Shown here: positions 24,217 through 31,976 of the stretch, piece after piece
Layout: each line of letters starts with the position of its first letter
How positions within the stretch are numbered: the stretch's first letter is position 1
Assembly (NCBI GenBank): GCA_903881565.1
Contig: CAIRTR010000217.1
Coordinates: 1 to 46,656, forward strand
Reading direction: 5' to 3'
Length of the DNA: 46,656 nucleotides
Origin: Oligoflexia bacterium
Lineage (GTDB): Bacteria; Bdellovibrionota; UBA1018
Notes under the pieces: model-generated
What the model was told of the DNA's origin: nothing
Databases searched by the model: none
Seen by the model: only the letters and a program-made list of their open reading frames with translations
Position numbers and translations under genes: made by a program

Positions 24217-25772
24217 AAGACACTCCTCGGTTGATAGTTGATTGATAGAATGTCGCCTGCTCTCAACGACAAGGTGGTTTCTGAATCCGTGATTGTGAGC
24301 GTCTTTCCTGAAATCGAATATTTGCTAGCCGCAATCACCGTCTTTGTGCCGTCAGCATGAACAAGCGAGACAATCATGTCCTCGGATCCCGTGGGTTCGC
24401 GAGTCATCGTAAATACGCTCTTCTGCGCGACCACCGTTTCTCCAAGATCATGAAGAATTCCCGAATAATCGACTTCACCGATCTCACGAACCAGAGACCC
24501 ATTTCCGACCAGCTCGCCGAGCGCGACATAGCGATCTCCGCGATCAACCGAGACGTCGCCCGGGTTCCCGGCGGCCTTGTCATCAAGTGATCGTTGCCTT
24601 TGAAGTTGCGCAAGTGTGGCTCCGGAGTTCGGGATAATTGAAGCAATAAAGTAGTTTGGAGAAGCGGTTTCTTCGCCATCTATCCGCCTGAAGAAACGAT
24701 CAAGTGAGGCCTTGACGTCAGCGACCGCGACAAGTTCTGCTGGATCCGCGCATGAAGAGAGGGTGTAAGCATAGTCGTCAACAGACTTCTTCTGACAATG
24801 AGTGAGATAGTCCGAAGCTGGTGAAAAATCGGAAGGCGGATTAACCGGAATGACCAAACTTTGATCATCTTCATCCGTGACAAAGAATATTCCGCGGAGA
24901 GAACCCTTCCTAAAAAAGGCAGTTTCGGACAATTCGTTATCACTCAATAACTGGAGGACCGACGCAAAACCCCGCTCAGAGCCGCTGCCGGAGGTTCCCG
25001 TTGTCACGTTGACCAAAAAGCTATCAGTCAGAGTCTTGGGGTCTTCCATCAACGTATTAAGGATAGGTTTTCCGGAGTGGATGGTATCATTTTCAAGCGT
25101 ATTCACGCACTGAGTGACTGCCGCTTCTCCAGCGCTGGGATTCAAACAATGATCAGCACCCCGCGGGGCGTTTGCGTCATCTCGAATTCGGCAATTTGTA
25201 GTCCCGTAAAAGAAGTAGCTATTGCCTTCATAGCAAAGCGCCGCCCCTGGGCCATCATGGGAACCGGGAACAAGGCGGGCATAAAACCAGTTCCAGGCAG
25301 GCATCAAGTCTTCAATATGGATTCCAAGATCAAAAACACCGGTCTTCAAGTTCACAAGGGTAGGGTTATTGGGGGGATTTGAGTAATTGGACAGCCGACC
25401 TGAAATATAGCGGGATTTCAAACCCTTTGTGCCAGTAACTGTTTGGTTGAGGTAGGGGGCAAACGCCGGATGTGCGAGATAAGTATCAGTCGTAATGACG
25501 GCGATTCGAATGTCCCACGTGGCTTGCAGATAGCGCTCCGCGAAGCTTCGAAAGCCCTGGCGAAGTTTGTCTTGGGAAACATCCATGCTCGCAGAGTTGT
25601 CGACGACCCAAAGAAGATCGACCGCCGTGTTCACTTTGATTTCAGACTGGGCAGTAAAATTCTCCACCTGCTGCGCAAGTCGAAAGGAATTAGGCAGTTG
25701 CCCGGTACAGCCGAAAAAACCTACAAAGAGTCCACCAAGGCCTAGCATCAAAAGCATGGCTCGGAATTTCAT
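24213..25772 (-). CDS. VWA-domain lipoprotein (CglB/GltK-like)
   Basis: The signal peptide ends at the lipobox GFFGC (Cys 22). A von Willebrand A domain begins near residue 50 with the metal-ion adhesion site D58-N-S60-A-S62 in LLWVVDNSASM, and contains VFFVTDEDD-like segments later (about 290). Several Cys pairs interrupt the domain. CglB of Myxococcus is an outer-membrane lipoprotein with an integrin-like VWA domain that couples the Glt complex to the surface. This protein has the same design and neighbours, so the adhesin role is a strong inference. The C-terminal 90 residues form a separate beta domain. Confidence 0.75.
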   Translation of the reverse strand: MKFRAMLLMLGLGGLFVGFFGCTGQLPNSFRLAQQVENFTAQSEIKVNTAVDLLWVVDNSASMDVSQDKLRQGFRSFAERYLQATWDIRIAVITTDTYLAHPAFAPYLNQTVTGTKGLKSRYISGRLSNYSNPPNNPTLVNLKTGVFDLGIHIEDLMPAWNWFYARLVPGSHDGPGAALCYEGNSYFFYGTTNCRIRDDANAPRGADHCLNPSAGEAAVTQCVNTLENDTIHSGKPILNTLMEDPKTLTDSFLVNVTTGTSGSGSERGFASVLQLLSDNELSETAFFRKGSLRGIFFVTDEDDQSLVIPVNPPSDFSPASDYLTHCQKKSVDDYAYTLSSCADPAELVAVADVKASLDRFFRRIDGEETASPNYFIASIIPNSGATLAQLQRQRSLDDKAAGNPGDVSVDRGDRYVALGELVGNGSLVREIGEVDYSGILHDLGETVVAQKSVFTMTREPTGSEDMIVSLVHADGTKTVIAASKYSISGKTLTITDSETTLSLRAGDILSINYQPRSVL

Positions 25773-26497
25773 TGTGTCATCTCCTTCATCGATTCGACGG
25801 CCCAGCCTTGGAAAAGAGCAAGATCATGACCCATTCCCATTGCGGTAATAAGCTCCGGTCCTAGCTCCGCTCGAATCTCAGGATCATCACTCACCGCATT
25901 GCCTTCATCAGCGCCCCCACTAGCACCCCCAGCGCCCAACGCATCGAGAAAACTATCGCGGGGAACAACACAGGGTTCATTGCAGCGAACTCCATAAGTG
26001 CCAAAGGTAAGCTGAACCGAAGAACGTGGGCCGGCAAGCGGCCCAAACGCGATCACTGATTTTAAGGGGCCACCGATATCCGCCCATTCATAGGCAACGG
26101 GCTTTCCATCAACTTTCACACACAGAGATTTTGAATTAAGAGAGGTACGCTCGATCTGAGGAGGAAGCTTCAGACCATTGCGATGTTGGACGCACTCTTC
26201 TTTTGAGCGATGAGAGAGAGACGCCTTGGGGGCCGCTTGATGTTTATAAGTAGCTGTGAAGCACCCACCCGCCATTTTTGACGAGATTTGGGGGGGGAGG
26301 GGGGAGCTCGCCGGATGGGGGCGGGCGGGGGCTTCGATCAGCGGTACGCGAACGGTTGAGATGGGGGGAATCACAACAGTCGATTCGCTGGGGAGCGGAA
26401 GCGGATCAAAGCGGGAAAACCAAATTCCTCCAAGGAGCGTTCCCGTTGTTAAGAGTAAGATCCAGAAAACTTTTCGGCTTCCATTCCGCGTCTTCAT
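25769..26497 (-). CDS. first gene of the gliding operon, membrane-anchored with proline-rich linker
   Basis: I do not recognise a family. The likely start is ATG 26497 (MKTRNGSRK), because the longer frame lacks a signal-like start. One membrane helix (about 9-27) is followed by a proline-rich linker (about 35-75). A periplasmic domain with Cys pairs follows (CFTATYKHQ, SKEECVQH, CNEPC), and then an Ala/Gly-rich C-terminus. The single anchor plus Pro-rich reach resembles TonB-like linkers, which fits a motor cluster. It overlaps the VWA gene by 4 bases and is the promoter-proximal gene. The ribosome binding site is weak. Confidence 0.6.
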   Translation of the reverse strand: MKTRNGSRKVFWILLLTTGTLLGGIWFSRFDPLPLPSESTVVIPPISTVRVPLIEAPARPHPASSPLPPQISSKMAGGCFTATYKHQAAPKASLSHRSKEECVQHRNGLKLPPQIERTSLNSKSLCVKVDGKPVAYEWADIGGPLKSVIAFGPLAGPRSSVQLTFGTYGVRCNEPCVVPRDSFLDALGAGGASGGADEGNAVSDDPEIRAELGPELITAMGMGHDLALFQGWAVESMKEMTQ

Positions 26498-26710
26498 GTT
26501 CTTGATGTAAAGCAACTCGCGTGCCACGTGCAGGACGCTTCGAAAAGTTAGCTGAACCTCATTCAAGAACGATTGAAGTTTGAAAGTGTAATCAATCTGG
26601 TACACCTCGAAATTGAATATGCGTACAACAATGAAAAACTGTACTGGTTTTGGGGCAGCTGAAACAATAATTCCTGGGCCTAGATCTTGCTCAGGACTGA
26701 GGATAAGCTC

Positions 26711-27553
26711 ATGTCAGAAAAAAACTTCTCAAAGCCTTTTCCTTGGACCGCACTTTTCGCCACCAGCTTGGCTCTAGGCGCAGGGTTCACTGCGGGACAT
26801 CTCTTTTTTTCGCCCGAGGCCACCTCCAATGAAAAAGGGCTCGTCGGAGTTTTCAATGTGGGGCTGTCTCTTCTTGGATTCGCGGGTCTTCTTGGACTTT
26901 CACTCCGCCATAGAAACCGGCCAGCCCCGCTTCGCAAATCGAGAGAAACGCTACACAGCACTCAGCTTTCGAAATGGATCAAGACCTGTGAGCGATCCCT
27001 GGCCCTGGCAAAACCCAAAACCGCGCTGCTGCAACTCGAATGTTTACGGCGAACGCTCTTCGATGATGAATCAAAATCCGATCGGGTCACAGATCTCCAG
27101 AGCTGGCTCGAGCAACTTGCAACAGAGGCCCGCGAGATGGCGATCCCTGTTGTCCCCCTTGAATCGGCGCCCCCTCTTTGGGCGTTTCTCGATGCCGAGC
27201 TTCTTCGGGCTGCCGTCCTAAATCTCGTGCTCACTTTTTCAAATGAAAACAGGGGCGCCTCCGTACCAGGTAGTCGAATCGTACTCAAGATCACCTCCCC
27301 AAGAAACGGCACCAGCGGTGCCGAGATTCAAGTCGGTTGGAGTTTCGCCCCCTGGAACTCACCTCTTCATGGCGTTTCTTCCGACGACTCCCTCGCACTC
27401 GGCCTCGCTCTTTCCGCTTCTACTCGGCACGGCTTCTCGTTAAAAGAAGTGAGAGAGGGCTCCCAAACCTTGGGTTATGTTTTCACCATGGGACATGAGC
27501 GAATTGCCGACTTTTCAGCTGGGATCCCGCCGTTTGAAGGGCACCGGGTCTAA
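26711..27553 (+). CDS. degenerate sensor-kinase-like membrane protein
   Basis: ATG 26711 has a GAGGAT binding site. Two membrane helices (about 12-30 and 46-64) are followed by a cytoplasmic region. Part of that region looks like a histidine-kinase dimerisation/ATPase unit: ELLRAAVLNLVLTFSNENRG resembles an N-box, and DDSLALGLALSASTRHGF resembles the G2 region. There is no H-box with a phosphorylatable His in an E/D-x-x-N/T-P context. It probably does not autophosphorylate. It may modulate the GlrK/GlrR-like pair next door. It lies between the gliding operon and that system. Its end overlaps the convergent response regulator gene by 39 bases. Confidence 0.6.
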   Translation: MSEKNFSKPFPWTALFATSLALGAGFTAGHLFFSPEATSNEKGLVGVFNVGLSLLGFAGLLGLSLRHRNRPAPLRKSRETLHSTQLSKWIKTCERSLALAKPKTALLQLECLRRTLFDDESKSDRVTDLQSWLEQLATEAREMAIPVVPLESAPPLWAFLDAELLRAAVLNLVLTFSNENRGASVPGSRIVLKITSPRNGTSGAEIQVGWSFAPWNSPLHGVSSDDSLALGLALSASTRHGFSLKEVREGSQTLGYVFTMGHERIADFSAGIPPFEGHRV

Positions 27554-28939
27554 ACCATATTTTCGTATGAGGTTATAGACCTCCGTGCGCGACTTAGACG
27601 CCAGGCGCGCAGCTTGCGCTACATTTCCCGCCGCAGCCAATAGCAGCTGCTTGAGGTAGTTTTGTTCAAACTGTGATTTAGCCTCGGAAAATGCGAGCGG
27701 AAGAACGGAGTCTGACGAAAGGAGCTCTGCACTATTTTCGTCTTGCTCATCTTGGAAAAGCACTTTAGATGACATGAGATTCTCTTGAAAAAGATCCGAG
27801 GCCGACAGCTGCCCTCCTTTTGAGAGAGCCAAAGCCTGTTCAATGCGATTCTGAAGCTCTCGAACATTTCCGGGCCAATCGTGGGCAAGCATGGCTTGTG
27901 ACGCCGAGACCGTGAAACCCTCGAAGTTGACGCTCATTTTTGGGGCCATCTCTATTGCGAAGTGTGAGGCCAAATAGAGAATATCTTTAGGCCGTGCTCG
28001 CAGGGGCGGAATTTCCAAGGGAATCACATGAAGTCGGTAATACAAATCCTGTCGAAACTTTCCTCGCTCCACCTGCTCCTTCAGAGAGCGGTGCGACGCC
28101 GAGATCACACGTACGTCAATTTTTACAGGGACACTCGCACCCACGGGGAGCACCTCCCGCTCCTGAAGAACTCGCAAAAGTTTCGCCTGAATTGACAACG
28201 GTGCATCACCGATTTCATCCAAAAACAGGGAACCTTTTTGCGCTCTCACGAAAAGGCCTGGTTTTGTTTCTTTTGCATCCGTAAATGCTCCACGAACATG
28301 ACCAAAGAGTTCTGACTCCAGCAAAGACTCTGGAAGAGCCGCACAGTTGAAAGCAACAAAAGGAAAGCTCTTGCGCGGGCCACTAAAGTGCAAAGAACGA
28401 GCAACCAGCTCCTTGCCTGTTCCACTCTCCCCTTGGATAACGACACTGCTCGGAACCTGGGCCGCCATCCCAATTCGACGAATCAAAGGATCCATTACGG
28501 GATCCCGAGATCGAATGAAGCTTCGAACTTCAGTTGCGGACAAGGGAGTACGAAGCGGACTGAGATCTTGCTTAAGCTGATAGTCCTCTAGAGCTTGGGC
28601 CACTTGCGCCTTCAGCTCTCCCTCTTGAAAAGGTTTTCGAATATACCCCGTAACGCCAAGGCGGAAAGCCTCGACGGCCGACTCGACATCCCCGTGGGCT
28701 GTCATCATAAAAATGGGCACTTTCGCGTTGATTTCACGAAGTTTCGGTAAAAGGACAAGACCCGAAGCCTCACCTAATCGAAGATCGAGTAGAATCAGGG
28801 CGGGATCGGCTTCCTGGAGAAACTGCAGCGCCTTTGCCTCCGCATCACAGCAATGAACCTCAAACCCGTCTGCCTCAAACGTGAGTGAGAGAATCTCGGA
28901 GAGCTGCTCGTCATCGTCAATAATCAGTAGAGAACTCAT
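27515..28939 (-). CDS. glrR: NtrC-family sigma-54 dependent response regulator (GlrR/QseF-like)
   Basis: The 474-residue protein has three parts: a receiver domain with phospho-accepting D52 (LLDLRLG), an AAA+ domain with Walker A GESGTGKE (170-177), and a Fis-type helix-turn-helix at the end (AGNVAQAARLASKSRTEVYNL). The last region matches the GlrR pattern closely: SEAKSQFEQNYLKQLL. The sigma-54 contact loop is GAFTDA (217-222), not the usual GAFTGA. It activates sigma-54 promoters when phosphorylated, presumably by the kinase at 29202. Its start overlaps the small lipoprotein gene by 4 bases, in the glrK-qseG-glrR order known from enterobacteria. Confidence 0.88.
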   Translation of the reverse strand: MSSLLIIDDDEQLSEILSLTFEADGFEVHCCDAEAKALQFLQEADPALILLDLRLGEASGLVLLPKLREINAKVPIFMMTAHGDVESAVEAFRLGVTGYIRKPFQEGELKAQVAQALEDYQLKQDLSPLRTPLSATEVRSFIRSRDPVMDPLIRRIGMAAQVPSSVVIQGESGTGKELVARSLHFSGPRKSFPFVAFNCAALPESLLESELFGHVRGAFTDAKETKPGLFVRAQKGSLFLDEIGDAPLSIQAKLLRVLQEREVLPVGASVPVKIDVRVISASHRSLKEQVERGKFRQDLYYRLHVIPLEIPPLRARPKDILYLASHFAIEMAPKMSVNFEGFTVSASQAMLAHDWPGNVRELQNRIEQALALSKGGQLSASDLFQENLMSSKVLFQDEQDENSAELLSSDSVLPLAFSEAKSQFEQNYLKQLLLAAAGNVAQAARLASKSRTEVYNLIRKYGLDPVPFKRRDPS

Positions 28940-29205
28940 CGCAGTATCCTCCCGCCTTCTTGATCGAGATTCCTGATCGCGCGCAACTTGGAAGCAAGCT
29001 CCCGATTTTGAATCTCCTGCTTCTTTTGTTTACGGAGCAAGTCTTTCAAAAATACCGTGGGGACGCGGACTTCGGGTTCTTCAACCCGTCCCAGTTCTCT
29101 CTCAAACTCAGGAAATGAGGTCGGTGAAATCCTAACAACGTGTTGCGTTTCAGCGCATCCGAGCCCGACTAGGAAAAGTGCAAATGCTACAAACGTTTTT
29201 CTCAT
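28936..29205 (-). CDS. small lipoprotein in QseG position
   Basis: The 89-residue protein has a signal peptide with lipobox LGLGC. A mature part follows with a short Pro-containing segment and then a basic coiled-coil-like helix (LLRKQKKQEIQNRELASKL). In enterobacteria, QseG sits at this place and binds the GlrK periplasmic region. QseG is much longer, so the equivalence is positional, not proven by similarity. It overlaps the genes on both sides by 4 bases. Confidence 0.6.
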   Translation of the reverse strand: MRKTFVAFALFLVGLGCAETQHVVRISPTSFPEFERELGRVEEPEVRVPTVFLKDLLRKQKKQEIQNRELASKLRAIRNLDQEGGRILR

Positions 29206-30653
29206 GCCCCTCTCCGATCAATCTGGGTGTTGTAAATGCGGGGAACCCAAAAGCGAAAACAGGTGACACCATCATGAAACTCCGCACGAACATTGCCATG
29301 ATGTGCTTCCACAATACGCTTAACCACGTACAGCCCAAGTCCCAGGCCAGCCTTACCCCCAGTGTTGTTCCCACGATAGAACCGATCAAAAAGTTTGGCT
29401 TGATCATCAATTGCGGGGCCTTGGCCTCTGTTCTCAACGGATATCTCCACATGAGGAACGTGCAGCTTCGTCTCGCCGCTATCAGAGACACCAGCAGAGT
29501 CGCAAGCAGCGACGGTGACTTTTACCGGGGTTCCGCCTTCTCCGTACTTAATAGCGTTAATGAGAAGGTTCTCGAGAATTTGAATCATGCCATCGCGATT
29601 GAATGCCGCCATCAATTCAGGGGGCGCGGAGCATTCAATTTCGACCTCTTTTTTATTAGCGAGTGGACGGACTTCCTCGATCGCAGCGTGTATTGCCTCC
29701 GAAAGGTCCTGAGTTGCGAGATCGAATTCGAAGAAACCATTCTCTGAGAACGAGGACTTGAGGAGATTCCCGATGATAGACTCCAATCTTTTTGCCGAAA
29801 GCTGACACGCAGAAAATCCGCGTGACTTCGCATAAGGGGAGAGGCTCTCTCCTCTCGAAGTGAGAAAGGACAGCCCCTCCCTCAAGGCGGCAAGTGGATT
29901 CTTTATTTCATGGGAGAGCGTCGCAAGAAAATCACTCTTCGCGCGTTGCAGACTTTCAAGGCGCTCAGCCATAATATTGAAAGATTTAGCCAAATGGCGA
30001 ATTTCGAGAACATCAGGAAGCGGATCTAGGCGAAAGGTAAGATCGCCGTCATGAATACGCTCAAGTGCATCCCGAAGGCGATCAATGGGTTTGAAAAGCC
30101 CATAACGGAAAACATAACTTATCCAAACCGTGAGAAGGATCGTGAGAAACAGAGAGAGTACGATGAGCCTGAAAATACTAAGAGCGGAGTCATGGGCATG
30201 CCGCAGTTTTACTTGCCGACTTTCATCCAAAACTCGATGAAGCTCAAGCAAAGCAGCCCGCGCAACGCCAGCGTGAGGGTCAGTGAGTTGGGCAAGTGGC
30301 GGCAAACACCGCTCATAGAGCTCCGGAAATCCCTGACGAATGATCCCCAGAAAAGTTTCCGAGCTCACTTTCAGCGCCGCCAAATGGCGCTCTTGCAGGG
30401 TGATATAGGTTGAGTCACGAGTAATGTTCGCTTTTTTTCTCGCCAACGAAAATGCCCCGGCATCTGATTCGAGTTGCGCAATCAAGGTCTGAGAAGATAC
30501 GCCGTAAGTGATAAGCTCTTGAGTCTCATGATAGTGCGTCCGCGCACTGAAATAGGCGCGAAAACCTAAGATTCCCATCATGAGAACTAAGAAAGCCAGA
30601 ATGATTCGAGCATGGGCTTTCAGACTGATGGAAGGTAAGAAACGAAATCGCAC
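29202..30653 (-). CDS. glrK: sensor histidine kinase (GlrK/QseE-like)
   Basis: Two membrane helices (about 16-34 and 160-182) enclose a helical periplasmic sensor of about 125 residues. A HAMP domain lies at about 185-235. The H-box is SHEIKNPL with H248. The N-box is ILENLLINAIKYG, followed by G-boxes including GLGLGLYVVKRI. All catalytic motifs are intact. It should phosphorylate the GlrR-like regulator encoded two genes downstream. Length is 483 aa, typical of GlrK. The operon promoter presumably lies in 30654-30825, shared with the divergent 30826 gene. Confidence 0.88.
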   Translation of the reverse strand: MRFRFLPSISLKAHARIILAFLVLMMGILGFRAYFSARTHYHETQELITYGVSSQTLIAQLESDAGAFSLARKKANITRDSTYITLQERHLAALKVSSETFLGIIRQGFPELYERCLPPLAQLTDPHAGVARAALLELHRVLDESRQVKLRHAHDSALSIFRLIVLSLFLTILLTVWISYVFRYGLFKPIDRLRDALERIHDGDLTFRLDPLPDVLEIRHLAKSFNIMAERLESLQRAKSDFLATLSHEIKNPLAALREGLSFLTSRGESLSPYAKSRGFSACQLSAKRLESIIGNLLKSSFSENGFFEFDLATQDLSEAIHAAIEEVRPLANKKEVEIECSAPPELMAAFNRDGMIQILENLLINAIKYGEGGTPVKVTVAACDSAGVSDSGETKLHVPHVEISVENRGQGPAIDDQAKLFDRFYRGNNTGGKAGLGLGLYVVKRIVEAHHGNVRAEFHDGVTCFRFWVPRIYNTQIDRRGA

Positions 30654-30825
30654 TAAAGAAGTGTACCGAAATTCTCACAAGCTCCAACTTGTTTCCATTG
30701 CTGCCTGTTTGCGAATCATAAATATCGTCCGTGCCTTTCAAGTTCGGTTGTCGTTGGCTTGCGTGTTGCATTGGATTACATTAACGTTATTTAAACGACT
30801 GCAACTATCAAAAGTGAGGAATGTC

Positions 30826-31896
30826 ATGGATCGACTCAATCTCCGCTTAAGCATTTTTTTCCTTCCCCTAACCGCGGTGCTTTTTTTTATGGGATGTCAG
30901 CAGCTTCCGAATGGAGTTTCCGCCTCCCCCTCCAACCCCCAAGCTTCGATCAGTGAGCCCCAGGCTCTCCCTGCTGCGAATACTGCGAACACAACGATTT
31001 CGGTCACTCCCGACCTGCAGATGCTTCAAGGCAAGGATCAGGTCAAGGTTCACGTGAAAAGTACCCATCGGCGCACGCATTGCCTAAAAGAGGTGCACAT
31101 TAAGGTAGCGTCGGTTGAGTTTCGCAAAAGAGGCCACGAAGAAGATCGTGATTTTGATAATGAAAACGACCGTGACCACAAGTGCGGCTATGAGGGCAAG
31201 TTCGAGCATCGCGAAAGTGATCGTTGCGAGAGTCGACTTACGCAGCGTGACGTACTAGAGGATCTGGATATCGAAGGACACACTTCTGGGGTCCCGCCGG
31301 GTGATTATACGCAGTTGCGGCTGAAACTTTCAGAAGCTTGGGCCACTCTTGACGATGATTCGATCGTAGAGCTTAAGGTACCTAGTGGATCAGAGAGTGG
31401 ACTCAAGGTCATGCTAAACCACCCTCTTCAGATCCGAGATGGCAACGAATTCTCCGGACTGCCAGAAGAGATCTATATCGAATTTGATTTTTCACGCTCC
31501 TTTGTCTTCAGGGGCCACACCTGCTCAGCTCCTGATAACGACGGAGTGATCCTGAAGCCGGTTGTGCGGGGTGAAGTTGTTTCTACAACAGGAACGCTGC
31601 AGGGAACTGTTCAGTCCGACGAAGGGACGGCGGGATTTACGGACGATGATCAAGCTCTGGCTGGAGCCATTATCGAGGTTCAAGCAGGCGGAGTCGTCGT
31701 CACGACAACTCAGGCGGATGCAAATGGTGCCTACTCGATCCCTGCACTTGCCGAGGGCACATATGATTTGGTTGTGAGCGCCGATCAGCATTCCACTCAA
31801 ACCGTGACCGGAATTTCGATCTCGGCCGGGGTGAGTACCGCACAGGACATACTCCTTTCGATGGTTAGTTCAGGAGGTGGAACCGTGGCCCCCTAG
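30826..31896 (+). CDS. DUF4382-type lipoprotein with C-terminal carboxypeptidase-regulatory-like domain
   Basis: The start is ATG 30826 (MDRLNLRLS) behind GTGAGGA; a longer frame from 30580 is antisense to glrK and not credible. The signal peptide ends at the lipobox FFMGC. The DUF4382 domain (about 55-255) has HCLKEVHIKVASVEFR, PPGDYTQLRLKL and ILKPVVRGEV, interrupted by a charged His/Asp/Glu/Arg-rich insert (HEEDRDFDNENDRDHK). A CarboxypepD_reg-like beta-sandwich follows (DDDQALAGAIIEVQ...ANGAYSIPALAEGTYDLVVS). It should be surface or periplasmic. Function is unknown. Confidence 0.75.
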   Translation: MDRLNLRLSIFFLPLTAVLFFMGCQQLPNGVSASPSNPQASISEPQALPAANTANTTISVTPDLQMLQGKDQVKVHVKSTHRRTHCLKEVHIKVASVEFRKRGHEEDRDFDNENDRDHKCGYEGKFEHRESDRCESRLTQRDVLEDLDIEGHTSGVPPGDYTQLRLKLSEAWATLDDDSIVELKVPSGSESGLKVMLNHPLQIRDGNEFSGLPEEIYIEFDFSRSFVFRGHTCSAPDNDGVILKPVVRGEVVSTTGTLQGTVQSDEGTAGFTDDDQALAGAIIEVQAGGVVVTTTQADANGAYSIPALAEGTYDLVVSADQHSTQTVTGISISAGVSTAQDILLSMVSSGGGTVAP

Positions 31897-31940
31897 CATC
31901 CCTCTCTCGGCCATCTACAGCTTGTACTTTCTCTCATTCT

Positions 31941-31976
31941 TGCCCATAATGTTTTCCTAGGAGAACATTATGGGCA
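31941..31976 (+). promoter_or_regulatory. palindromic hairpin that buries the start of the 31970 gene
   Basis: TGCCCATAATGTT (31941-31953) and AACATTATGGGCA (31964-31976) are perfect arms. With one G-U pair the RNA stem can extend inward to CCUAGG. The right half contains the AGGAG binding site and the ATG at 31970, so translation should be blocked when the hairpin forms. Confidence 0.75.

Noticed and set aside
26675-26690. Possible -24/-12 sigma-54 promoter (GG and GC 10 bases apart) before the 26711 gene
   Set aside because: Poor match outside the two dinucleotides, and the transcript would start only about 9 bases before the ATG, inside the ribosome site.
30580-30825. N-terminal extension of the DUF4382 lipoprotein
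   Set aside because: It runs antisense through the start of the kinase gene and has no signal peptide; the lipobox signal peptide starts at 30826.
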